DNA of 64,000 nt from Arsukibacterium sp. (lineage in GTDB: Bacteria; Pseudomonadota; Gammaproteobacteria; Enterobacterales; Alteromonadaceae): assembly GCF_018402695.1 (NCBI RefSeq), contig NZ_JAGYIM010000010.1:48533-112532 (forward strand), read 5' to 3'. Below are positions 10,651-17,666 of this stretch, one piece after another. The position numbers and the translations under genes are program-made. Below the pieces are notes generated by a model. That model saw nothing but the letters and a program-made list of their open reading frames with translations, ran no database searches and was not told the DNA's origin. Position 1 is the stretch's first letter; every line of letters begins with the position of its first letter.

Positions 10651-10680
10651 TATTTATCAGGCTACCTTATTTATCAGGCT
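10651..10680. repeat. Two 13-bp direct repeats
   Basis: TATTTATCAGGCT occurs at 10651-10663 and again at 10668-10680, a 17-bp spacing, in the short gap before the broken pnuC. Its role is unknown; the spacing could suit a regulator or reflect local duplication. Confidence 0.6.
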
Positions 10681-10719
10681 TATGGCACCAATAGAGCAGG
10701 GCATGAAGCTGGGAATGAA

Positions 10720-11339
10720 ATGGCAATAACGGAATTAGTCGCGCCGCTGTTAACATTAACTGCGCTGGAATACGCCGCTAATGGTTTTTACTTACTGGCG
10801 GTGTTTCTGGCGGCCCGTAACAGTATTCACACCTGGTGGCTGGGGATTATTGGCTGCAGTTTATTTGCAGTGCTGTTTTATCAGGTGCAGTTGTACGCCG
10901 AAAGTATGCTAATGGCGTTTTTTATTGCCACTAATTTTATTGGCTGGTACCAGTGGGGCCGGGCCAGTGGTATTAAACATGTTAGCAAAAGCCGGTTAAG
11001 GCATTTATTGCCGTTCCACCGGCGCGTGCTTTAGCTGGTTACCGCAGCGCGTCGGTTGCTTGCTACATAACCTGACCGATGCTTATGCGCCTTATGTCGA
11101 CTCGTCTATTTTAATGTTCAGCCTTATCGCCCAGTTTTTATTAATGAACCGCAAACTGGAAACCTGGTGGTTCTGGCTACTGGTTATGTACGCGACGCTA
11201 TCCTCTGCTGTATATTTCCGCGAGGCTGAACGTTACTGCTATTGTTTATTGCGGCTTCTGGTTTAATGCCTGGTATGGCTTGTGTCTGTGGCGCACATTA
11301 AGCCGCGAAAATATCCAGCCCGCGCACAGTAGTGGTTGA
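10720..11339 (+). pseudogene. pnuC: Nicotinamide riboside transporter PnuC, broken
   Basis: Remains of an inner-membrane vitamin transporter. The first part (from ATG 10720, MAITELVAPLL) runs to a stop near 11034 and includes the family segment FYQVQLYAESMLMAFF. The middle (HNLTDAYAPYVDS, then LLMNRKLETWWFWLL) continues in another frame from about 11060. The C-terminus (GFWFNAWYGLCLWRTL) resumes in a third frame after about 11222 and stops at 11339. At least one in-frame stop and two frame changes are therefore needed to join a normal PnuC. Sequencing error could explain one shift, but three breaks favour true decay. Confidence 0.8.
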
Positions 11340-11505
11340 AAGAAGGCGGTTAAAAGCAGGCGGCTTACAGGAGTGCTGCCCCCCACTTTAATATTTAAGT
11401 TAAAACAACAATCGGAGATCTCTTTTTCCATGTTGCTCGTAAACCGGGAAAATATAACCTTACTTCACAGCACCCATCGCCTGGGCGTACAGGAAAGATA
11501 ACACT

Positions 11506-12333
11506 ATGAAAAAATTCTCAAGTTTAATGCTGGCCCTGGTGCTACAGGGTTTTGTATTGCAAACAGCCGTAGCGCAAGACGACAATACGGCTATGGTGCC
11601 ACTACCTTCAGTCGACGACTTCACCCGGGGTGAGGACGGCTGGGCTTTCGGACTGGGGCTGGGTATTGAATATGAAACCGCTTACGAAGGCTCGGATGAA
11701 TTTGGGGTTGAACTGCAACCCGCCGGCGCCGTGCAGTGGCGCAGTGGCAATAACATTTTTTATTGGGCCGGTGAGGCCCTGGGCTGGCGTGGCGTTCGTG
11801 CTGATACCTGGTTACTTGAAGCCTTAGTGGGTTTTGAGGAGGGCCGCGAAGAAAGTGATTCTGACAAGGGCTATCTGGATGGGCTGGGTGATGGCGATGA
11901 AGGAGTTGAATTCGTACTGCAAGCGCGCCATGCATTCAGCGCCGACTGGCGTTACTGGCTGGTTGGTCGGGTGGTGACGGGTGAAAACGGCAACCTTGGC
12001 CTGTTTGGCGTAGGCCGCCGCTTCGGTAACCAAACCGACGGCTCCGGCTCGGAGATTAACCTGGTTGCGGTATTTCACGACAGCAAATATGCCAATAATG
12101 GTTTTGGCATCGACGCGCAGCAGGCCGTGGCATCGGGGCTGGACGAAACCAGATTAAGTAGTGGGCTGCGCTCGGTTGGCATCGATTACAATTACCGGCA
12201 TAACATCAACCAGAACTGGCAGATCTACGGCGAAGCACTTTATGAGTATTACAGCAGCGACGTGCGCGCCAGCCCAATCGCCCGCAGTGATTATGAAGCT
12301 GAAGTAGGCGTCGGCTTTATCTATATATTTTAG
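11506..12333 (+). CDS. MipA/OmpV-family outer-membrane protein
   Basis: Predicted 275-residue outer-membrane beta-barrel. A signal peptide ends at about residue 23 (AVAQ). The mature protein alternates aromatic and polar residues, has the family start GWAFGLGLGIEYETAYEGSD, and ends in phenylalanine (GFIYIF), as barrels do. MipA relatives act as scaffolds for murein enzymes or as porin-like proteins; the role here cannot be fixed. The start follows AGGAAAGATAACACT. It stands alone between the broken pnuC and a convergent operon. Confidence 0.85.
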   Translation: MKKFSSLMLALVLQGFVLQTAVAQDDNTAMVPLPSVDDFTRGEDGWAFGLGLGIEYETAYEGSDEFGVELQPAGAVQWRSGNNIFYWAGEALGWRGVRADTWLLEALVGFEEGREESDSDKGYLDGLGDGDEGVEFVLQARHAFSADWRYWLVGRVVTGENGNLGLFGVGRRFGNQTDGSGSEINLVAVFHDSKYANNGFGIDAQQAVASGLDETRLSSGLRSVGIDYNYRHNINQNWQIYGEALYEYYSSDVRASPIARSDYEAEVGVGFIYIF

Positions 12334-12362
12334 GTTGGTTAACCACAGCTTAAAGGGAGCCT

Positions 12363-12426
12363 CAGGGGCGGGTATTAATTTTGCCGTATTGATCAGCAAA
12401 TTGATCTGCCCCTGACAGCCTGTCAG
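12363..12426. other. Inverted repeats between convergent genes
   Basis: CAGGGGC (12363-12369) pairs with GCCCCTG (12408-12414), and CTGACAG-C-CTGTCAG (12412-12426) forms a second, overlapping palindrome. These lie between the stops of the MipA gene and the leftward 133-residue gene and may act as a shared, weak terminator. No T-run is present. Confidence 0.4.
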
Positions 12427-12461
12427 AAGTCATTTAAGCAGTGAATCTTCGAGCGTTGCTG

Positions 12462-12863
12462 CTACAACCAAAGCCGCAGCAAGCTGGCGGCGATTAATGC
12501 CAGGTAGGTTACTGCGACCGTGGGTTTTAGCGCTTGTTTGGCGTAGCTAAGCAGCAGTTGTAGCGGGTTTTGCCGTTGATATTGCCACTGGCTATGCCAC
12601 TGACAGCCGATATCCTGTGCCTGTAATATCGCTTGTTCCAGCTGCAGCAAACGGTTGGCCGCGCGCTGCTGCCAGGTTTTAAGTAAGGCTTCATGCAGCC
12701 AGAATAAGCCGATGACCCCCAGGAGCAGCTCAAGGCCGGCGGTGTTTTTCAGCAACCACAGCCATACCAGAATAGTGACTGCTTTTAGCCATATGGCTTG
12801 CTGCTCTTGTTTATCGTAGCTTTGCTGAACTAACAGCCATTCTGCCTGGTTTCTGTCGGTCAT
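12462..12863 (-). CDS. Small membrane protein, last gene of the sigma operon
   Basis: Unrecognised protein of 133 residues. Two adjacent hydrophobic stretches lie at about 26-55 and a third at about 112-132. Between them is a glutamine-rich, amphipathic region (about 58-105). It starts 32 bp after the anti-sigma gene stop and reads in the same direction, so it is probably cotranscribed with sigma and anti-sigma. It could assist the anti-sigma factor or belong to the copper response, but nothing in the sequence names a function. Confidence 0.65.
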   Translation of the reverse strand: MTDRNQAEWLLVQQSYDKQEQQAIWLKAVTILVWLWLLKNTAGLELLLGVIGLFWLHEALLKTWQQRAANRLLQLEQAILQAQDIGCQWHSQWQYQRQNPLQLLLSYAKQALKPTVAVTYLALIAASLLRLWL

Positions 12864-12894
12864 TGTGCATCCCTGCTGCCTGCTGAGTGCGGCG

Positions 12895-13602
12895 TTAAAT
12901 AAATTTCAGTTGTTGCTCCAGTTTAGCCGGTAATTGCTGTAAGTCAGCATCATTTTCACTCACCACCACTAAATCAGCGGTTTTTAAGGCCAGACTGCGG
13001 CCGCGATACGTTTCATCAGAGAAATGATGCTCAAATTTCAGCTTGTTACTGGCCGGTACCACAAACACTGTGGCCAGGCCATGCTCGGTTTGCATTACCA
13101 GGTGCAAGGAGCGGGTGCCACGAAAATCACAAAAGTTAGCGTAGATAATAGCCTGTTGCCAGTCACTCAGCTCGGCGCCAAAGCTGGCCAGTTTGGCATT
13201 CACCTGATCCAGCGATTGTGGTGCCAGCATTTGATCCATATAAGGGGCTTCATGATAGACATGCGCCAGCGCATGCTGGCCCAGGGTCATCCCGGGGTAA
13301 CCATAATTAAACCAGTTCAGGGTCAGGCCGGCCACAAAGGCGACTGAGGCTGCCAGAGCAATGGCACCGGCAAAGCGCTTTTTCTGAGTTTGCTGACTGA
13401 GCAGCATTTGCTGGCGCAATAGTTTTAGCGGTAAGGTATCGGGTACTTCCAGCGTCAGCGCCTGTTTAATCCGGGCCTGATCGAGCAACAGCTGGCGCTG
13501 TAGTTGTTGTAATTGTGGATCTGTCGCAACGGCTTGTGCCACCTCAGCAGAGCGAGCCAGCGGGTCGGCGATTAGCGCCTGTCTTAGTGTTAAATCAGCC
13601 AT
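12895..13602 (-). CDS. DUF3379 anti-sigma factor (membrane)
   Basis: Probable anti-sigma factor of 235 residues. The N-terminal ~75 residues are helical and cytoplasmic. One membrane segment follows at about 83-102 (FAGAIALAASVAFVAGLTL), and the rest (~105-235) should be periplasmic, with a CDFRGTRSLHLVM segment. DUF3379 genes regularly follow ECF sigma genes in Alteromonadales. The ATG at 13602-13600 overlaps the sigma stop codon (GTGATG) and follows AAGGGGG; a GTG three bases earlier is the other choice. The periplasmic part presumably senses the stress and releases the sigma factor. Confidence 0.8.
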   Translation of the reverse strand: MADLTLRQALIADPLARSAEVAQAVATDPQLQQLQRQLLLDQARIKQALTLEVPDTLPLKLLRQQMLLSQQTQKKRFAGAIALAASVAFVAGLTLNWFNYGYPGMTLGQHALAHVYHEAPYMDQMLAPQSLDQVNAKLASFGAELSDWQQAIIYANFCDFRGTRSLHLVMQTEHGLATVFVVPASNKLKFEHHFSDETYRGRSLALKTADLVVVSENDADLQQLPAKLEQQLKFI

Positions 13603-14234
13603 CACTTTCCCCCCTTTTGCCGGGTATCTTGTTGCGGTTTATGTTGTGCGATTAGGCGCTGCTTCAGTAATTGCCGTGCCCGGAATAAACGGGTGTTAAC
13701 GGTGTTTACGTTTAAGTTGAGCAGTTGGCCAATTTCTTCGCTGTTAAACCCTGCCAGCGCCTGCAGCAACAGCGGTTCGCCATACTCGGCTGGCAGCAAC
13801 AGTAACTGTTGTTGCAGTAAGGCATTGTCATACTGTTGCTCCAGCGCCGGGTTAGTTTCATCGGTTAAGTTGTCTTGCTCAACATCACTGTAATCGAGTT
13901 GTTTACGCTCAAACCGCCGGGCATTTTCCCGGCGTAAAATGGTAATTAACCAGCTCTTCGCGGCATTGTCGTCCAGCAGTGAATCGAGCGCTTTCCAGGC
14001 CCGCAAAAATGTATCCTGGACAATGTCCTCAGCAATATGCTGATCCCGGCACAGCCAGAAGGCATAACGATATAAGTCGGCATGATACAGCCGCACCAGC
14101 TGCTCATAGCGCTGGCTGTTACTTTGCGCTTTGCGCTTAAATAATGAGACCGGCAAACTGAACAAGCCATTTCGTGATTGTGACATTACTACTGATTTCT
14201 GTTCACTGGAGAGAGTTGTAAGCGTAATCGACAT
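13602..14234 (-). CDS. ECF-type RNA polymerase sigma factor
   Basis: Group 4 sigma factor of about 210 residues. Region 2 is visible in LYRYAFWLCRDQHIAEDIVQDTFLRAWK, and region 4 in YGEPLLLQALAGFNSEEIGQLLNLNVNTVNTRLFRARQLL. ATGs at 14258, 14234 and 14186 share the frame; the one at 14234 has the best ribosome site (AGG, eight bases away). The downstream gene is its likely anti-sigma factor. Upstream are doxX and the HvfABC-type genes, and both transcription units carry the same promoter-like sequence, so this sigma factor probably controls itself and the copper RiPP genes. Confidence 0.9.
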   Translation of the reverse strand: MSITLTTLSSEQKSVVMSQSRNGLFSLPVSLFKRKAQSNSQRYEQLVRLYHADLYRYAFWLCRDQHIAEDIVQDTFLRAWKALDSLLDDNAAKSWLITILRRENARRFERKQLDYSDVEQDNLTDETNPALEQQYDNALLQQQLLLLPAEYGEPLLLQALAGFNSEEIGQLLNLNVNTVNTRLFRARQLLKQRLIAQHKPQQDTRQKGGK

Positions 14235-14279
14235 AAGCTTAACCTGTAAAGCGATCATTTGAATTGGCCAAAGTGCCCA

Positions 14280-14915
14280 CTATTGCAAAGCACCTGATGT
14301 CCGTTGACTGATAGAGCATTTGAGCCAGTGATCAACGCTGACATAGCGGCCCCCGCCACTAAACAGCAGGCTGAGCAGCATGGCAAAGTAGATGGCCGCA
14401 AACTCAATGCCGTTGTTCAGAATAACCAGCTTGCCACTGGAGGTAAGCCAGTCGTAATTACCATGCTGCTGTAACAGGCTGCGGGCAGCGGCAATTTTAT
14501 CGCTGCTGTCCATTACCCGTTCATTAAGCAAAATGGTGCCATCGGCCAGCCAGCTGCTGCTATCAGCTATCGCTGGCCAGCCATAGGGCAGGTGGACGGC
14601 GAAAATAGCGACCAACATGGTGACCAGCAGCGGTATCGTTACCAATCTGGTTAATAGCCCCAGCAACAGCATAACGCCACCAATCAGTTCTGCGGCAATA
14701 GCCAGACTGGCTAGTAACCAGGGCAAGGGCAAACCCAAGCCCCAGTCACTGTTGCCAAACCAGGCGACGGTATCGGCAAAATGCCTGAATTTATTCCAGC
14801 CCGCCTGAATAAGCACCGGGGCCAGAATAAGCCGCAGCAGCAGCGGTGCCACGCCGCTGAACAGAGCCAGCCGGCCACGAAACTGCTGATAATGTGCATA
14901 GAGCTGGGTAACCAT
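14280..14915 (-). CDS. DoxX-family membrane protein
   Basis: Inner-membrane protein of 211 residues with four predicted helices and the DoxX segments APVLIQAGWNKFRHF and AELIGGVMLLLGLLTRL. DoxX proteins often accompany DUF692/DUF2063 RiPP clusters, where they are thought to help in redox or copper handling. It starts the leftward doxX-sigma-anti-sigma unit, 45 bp downstream of the ECF-like promoter, with AGG before the ATG. The residues about 70-150 include a periplasmic stretch not seen in the shortest DoxX proteins. Confidence 0.85.
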   Translation of the reverse strand: MVTQLYAHYQQFRGRLALFSGVAPLLLRLILAPVLIQAGWNKFRHFADTVAWFGNSDWGLGLPLPWLLASLAIAAELIGGVMLLLGLLTRLVTIPLLVTMLVAIFAVHLPYGWPAIADSSSWLADGTILLNERVMDSSDKIAAARSLLQQHGNYDWLTSSGKLVILNNGIEFAAIYFAMLLSLLFSGGGRYVSVDHWLKCSISQRTSGALQ

Positions 14916-14959
14916 AAAAATAGCCTGTCAGGGTGTCAGAGATAATGATGATGTTTAAC

Positions 14960-14988
14960 AAGACCGTCAGAATGGCAAAGCTATTTCA
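14960..14988 (-). promoter_or_regulatory. ECF-like promoter of the doxX-sigma operon
   Basis: Read leftward, TGAAATA (14988-14982), 16 bases, then GGTCTTG (14965 down to 14959). The same two boxes with the same 16-base gap precede the precursor gene at 17152-17180, and CTTTGC follows the first box in both. It lies 45 bp before the doxX start. Confidence 0.7.
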
Positions 14989-15047
14989 GTCATTTTCCAA
15001 CAAGGTAGGCGTTAAGGTGGAAGGTTAGGTGGGTTTAAAGTGGACGC

Positions 15048-15830
15048 TCAGGCCGAATATCCGCAAATCGCGCCTTTACCGGCTAAATCCTGCAACAGGG
15101 GTAGGGCGCCCTGTTGCAGTTGTTGTTCGGTTAAGCCTGGTAATTGTGGGCTGAGGGCTTGGATAAGGGCATTAAATGTCAGGCCCGGTTGTTCAGCCAG
15201 GGTGTTAAGTAGCAGCAAGGTAGCCTGGTTTAGCTGAACAAACTTTACCTCATGCTCGCTGTTACGATACAGCAAGAAAAATACCGGCTGCGTGGGCTCA
15301 GCAGGTTGAAAATCGACGCATATTTGCTGCACCGGATACTGATAAGCGCACAGCATGGCCAGTTCAGATAATTGTAAACGGGTGCTGCTGAGCGCGTCGC
15401 TGGCAAGTTCTGCCTGGCTGAGAGCAGGCAACTGCTGTTCGCTGGTTAAGGTTGCGATATATAGCTCAGCCCATTCATAGTGCGCCAGCTCGGCTAAAAA
15501 AGGCGGATCGGCTGCTGTTGGCTGGTAATCCTGTAAAAAAGTCGCAAACTGTTCGGCAATATGCAAAAAGTAAGGGCTATGACAGGCGTAGTTGCTGAAA
15601 AACTGCCGGGCCAGCGCTGTCCAGTTCTGCTCGCTGTACAGGGTTTTGAGCACCGGAAAGGCGGTATCGAGAAAGCCCTTAACGTTATTAAAAAACAGTT
15701 CCCGATACACTTTTAGCCGGCGTGGTTCAACCCCGGTCGGTGGTGGGGCGCTATCTGGGTTACGAATATATGCCGCCAACTGCTGCTGCACCTGGCTAAA
15801 GTCATTTAGTGTGGTATCTGTGGTACTCAT
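15048..15830 (-). CDS. hvfC: HvfC/BufC-type RiPP partner protein (DUF2063)
   Basis: Cytoplasmic protein of 260 residues. The N-terminal ~100 residues form the DUF2063 domain (FSQVQQQLAAYIRNP ... RLKVYRELFFNNVKGFLDTAFPVL), with a C-terminal domain of the MbnC/HvfC type. It pairs with the DUF692 enzyme to bind the leader and present the cysteine motif. Its ATG overlaps the stop of the DUF692 gene by four bases (ATGA), showing tight coupling. Symbol by analogy with Haemophilus HvfC (BufC in Caulobacter). Confidence 0.85.
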   Translation of the reverse strand: MSTTDTTLNDFSQVQQQLAAYIRNPDSAPPPTGVEPRRLKVYRELFFNNVKGFLDTAFPVLKTLYSEQNWTALARQFFSNYACHSPYFLHIAEQFATFLQDYQPTAADPPFLAELAHYEWAELYIATLTSEQQLPALSQAELASDALSSTRLQLSELAMLCAYQYPVQQICVDFQPAEPTQPVFFLLYRNSEHEVKFVQLNQATLLLLNTLAEQPGLTFNALIQALSPQLPGLTEQQLQQGALPLLQDLAGKGAICGYSA

Positions 15831-16681
15831 AGCGCAACCTTTTGCGGGGCACTCGCTTTTAGCGCCTGTTGCTGCAGGGCTCTGATCGTGTCCAGTTCGC
15901 GCTTAAGGCTGCTAAGCGCCGGAATATTAAAATCGCGCTCGTACAAGGTGGGCTTGACTCCATGCTGTTGATAAGCCAGCTGCAGTAAATGCCATACCGG
16001 GTCGGGAATATCAGCGCCGTGGGTGTCGACCAGTAAGTCCGCTGCTTCCTGATAATGGCCGGCAACATGATAGTAAGCAACACGCTCGCTAGGCAGGGCC
16101 TGCAGAAATGCCTTGGCATCGTAACCATGGTTTACTGAATTAACATAAATATTATTTACATCCAGTAATAGCTGGCAATCGGCCTGGTTAAGCACTTCAC
16201 GGATAAAGTCCAGCTCGCTCATTTGCTGACCGGGCGCCGCATAATAAGACACGTTTTCCAGTATCAGCGGCTGTTCCAGAATATCCTGCACGGTGCGCAC
16301 CCGGGCGGCGACATAGCTGGCGGCTTCTTCAGTAAACGGAATAGGCATTAAATCGTATAAATGGCCGCCGGCCGAGCAGTAACTTAAATGCTCGCTGTAT
16401 AATCGAATATTGTGCTGTTTAAAAAACGTTTTTAATTGCTTAACAAAGCCAATATCCAGTGGATCCGGGCTGCCAATGGACAGCGATAAACCATGGCAGG
16501 CAAAAGCGTGACGCTCGGTCAGGGCCTGAAACTGGCTGGCCAGCTTACCACCATAGGGCAACCAGTTTTCCGGCGCGACTTCAAAAAAATCGATGTTCTG
16601 GTTATCGCCGGCCAGTACCTCGGGCAGCATTTCCCGGCGCAGGCCAAGGCCTGCGCCGGTTAACGGCAGAGAAGTTGTCAC
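15827..16681 (-). CDS. hvfB: HvfB/BufB-type multinuclear iron RiPP oxidase (DUF692)
   Basis: Cytoplasmic TIM-barrel enzyme of 284 residues in the DUF692/MNIO family, which uses a cluster of iron ions to convert cysteines of a partner peptide into heterocycle-plus-thioamide groups. Likely metal ligands appear in HGLSLSIGS, SEHLSYC, LENVSYY, LLDVNNIYVN, YYHVAGHY, DTHGADIPDPVW and YERDFNIP. The start is a GTG three bases after the precursor stop. Gene order precursor-enzyme-partner matches hvfABC of Haemophilus and the bufferin operons of Caulobacter. Confidence 0.9.
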   Translation of the reverse strand: MTTSLPLTGAGLGLRREMLPEVLAGDNQNIDFFEVAPENWLPYGGKLASQFQALTERHAFACHGLSLSIGSPDPLDIGFVKQLKTFFKQHNIRLYSEHLSYCSAGGHLYDLMPIPFTEEAASYVAARVRTVQDILEQPLILENVSYYAAPGQQMSELDFIREVLNQADCQLLLDVNNIYVNSVNHGYDAKAFLQALPSERVAYYHVAGHYQEAADLLVDTHGADIPDPVWHLLQLAYQQHGVKPTLYERDFNIPALSSLKRELDTIRALQQQALKASAPQKVAL

Positions 16682-16684
16682 AGC

Positions 16685-17116
16685 TTAAGCTGCTCCACAC
16701 TTACCTTCGCCGCACTTCATTTCTTTTGCTTTATCTTCAGCTTTGGCTTTGGCATCGTCTTTCATTTTCGCGGCTTTATCGGCACCGCACTTACCTTCAC
16801 CACATTTGCCTTCGCCACATTTCATTTCTTTCGCTTTATCTTCAGCTTTGGCTTTATCGGCACCACACTTACCTTCACCGCATTTGCCTTCGCCACACTT
16901 CATTTCTTTCGCTTTGTCTTTAGCTTTATCTTTGGCTTTATCAGCACCGCATTTACCTTCACCACATTTACCTTCAGTGGCAGCCAGCTGATAGGCCATG
17001 CTCAGTTCTGCGGCTGCGAAAGGGTTGCTATCGGCATGAGCGGCGCCAGAGGCTACTGAGCCTAATGCCATGGCGCCAAGAGCGAAAGAAAGCTGGGTTT
17101 TGTTCAGTGTTTTCAT
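16685..17116 (-). CDS. hvfA: HvfA/bufferin-type RiPP precursor with ten cysteine motifs
   Basis: Secreted, lysine-rich peptide of 143 residues. Residues 1-28 form a signal peptide (cleavage after AHA). The mature part contains ten cysteines, each in a KCG context: seven EGKCG and three EMKCG (C51, 56, 74, 79, 84, 100, 105, 110, 134, 139), separated by runs of alternating K, A, D and E. In HvfA/bufferin systems the neighbouring DUF692 enzyme changes EGKCG cysteines so the peptide binds copper in the periplasm. The ATG follows AAAGGTAAC. The number and regular repetition of motifs exceed what I recall for short bufferins. Confidence 0.9.
   Translation of the reverse strand: MKTLNKTQLSFALGAMALGSVASGAAHADSNPFAAAELSMAYQLAATEGKCGEGKCGADKAKDKAKDKAKEMKCGEGKCGEGKCGADKAKAEDKAKEMKCGEGKCGEGKCGADKAAKMKDDAKAKAEDKAKEMKCGEGKCGAA
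16688..16975 (-). repeat. Cysteine-motif repeats within the precursor gene
   Basis: The coding region repeats a unit of about 24-35 codons: KAKEM-KCG-EGKCG-EGKCG-ADKA and a lysine/alanine linker. Three longer units follow an initial pair of motifs; the last unit is shortened. The DNA copies are nearly identical, so the number of motifs could vary between strains by recombination or slippage. Confidence 0.8.
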
Positions 17117-17151
17117 CAGATGTTACCTTTGTGGTTGTCAGGGTCTGTAAT

Positions 17152-17180
17152 AAGACCTGCTCAGCTGCAAAGGTATTTCA
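17152..17180 (-). promoter_or_regulatory. ECF-like promoter of the hvfABC-type operon
   Basis: Read leftward, TGAAATA (17180-17174), 16 bases, then GGTCTTA (17157-17151). It matches the doxX-sigma promoter in both boxes and spacing, plus the shared CTTTGC inside the spacer and TTA after the second box. The precursor ATG lies 35 bp further on. Confidence 0.7.
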
Positions 17181-17194
17181 AAAATTTGCTTATT

Positions 17195-17470
17195 TCAATG
17201 TACCCGGTAAAAACGGCAGAAAAAGTCGATGACACTGTCCGGGTCAAGTGTGCTGAAACGCACTTTCCGATTGGCAACAATGGCCTCACCTAAGGCCCGC
17301 AGCGTATGGTCAAGTGGGGCACCTGCCGGACGCTGTGCGCCATGGTCGGCAAACAAAAAGTTTAAGGCAGTAGCGGCGTAAGATTTACCCGGCTCCAGTT
17401 GCACTAACTCCAGTTCCTGTAAACGAACACCAAGATTGCGAATTTTTTGCAGACAATTTTGTTCGTTCAT
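17195..17470 (-). CDS. Hypothetical 91-residue protein
   Basis: Unrecognised small, soluble protein (MNEQNCLQKIRNLGVRL ... VIDFFCRFYRVH) with two cysteines and no signal peptide or membrane segment. Its ATG has GAGG seven bases before it. It lies just upstream of the precursor operon, reads in the same direction, and ends within 15 bp of the ECF-like promoter. A terminator-like hairpin stands about 80 bp before its start. A link with the copper system is possible only from position. Confidence 0.6.
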   Translation of the reverse strand: MNEQNCLQKIRNLGVRLQELELVQLEPGKSYAATALNFLFADHGAQRPAGAPLDHTLRALGEAIVANRKVRFSTLDPDSVIDFFCRFYRVH

Positions 17471-17547
17471 ATTGACCTCGACGTAGATTGATTTCTGTTG
17501 CTAAGCTTGTATCGGCGCCAGTAGCAGGATCTTTAACCGGCTTATTG

Positions 17548-17579
17548 AAAAAATAAAATAGCCCGCACAGTGCTGCGGG
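17548..17579 (-). terminator. Terminator-like hairpin before the 91-residue gene
   Basis: Leftward it reads CCCGCA-GCACTG-TGCGGG (17579-17562) then CTATTTTATTTTTT, a classic intrinsic terminator. No leftward gene ends here, so it may be a transcription attenuator for the 91-residue gene. It also has TTTTT on its right, so it could work in both directions. Confidence 0.6.
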
Positions 17580-17610
17580 TTTTTGGTAGTATGTCGGCAT
17601 ATGCGTTTGC

Positions 17611-17652
17611 GTAACTTTTGCTTCAATACTCTTGCTTTAATACTCTTGCTTT
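17611..17652 (+). repeat. 14-bp tandem repeat before the Lon-like gene
   Basis: AATACTCTTGCTTT occurs twice without gap (17625-17638, 17639-17652), with a degenerate third copy before it (17611-17624). The array ends 14 bp before the ATG of the Lon-like gene and so lies within its promoter or leader. Confidence 0.65.
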
Positions 17653-17666
17653 AATTAAGGGATAAT

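Noticed and set aside
16459-16991. Rightward frames with repeated HLPSPHFISFAL-like or histidine/leucine-rich sequence
   Set aside because: They are the antisense of the repeated cysteine-motif precursor and the DUF692 gene; the repetition comes from the real gene.
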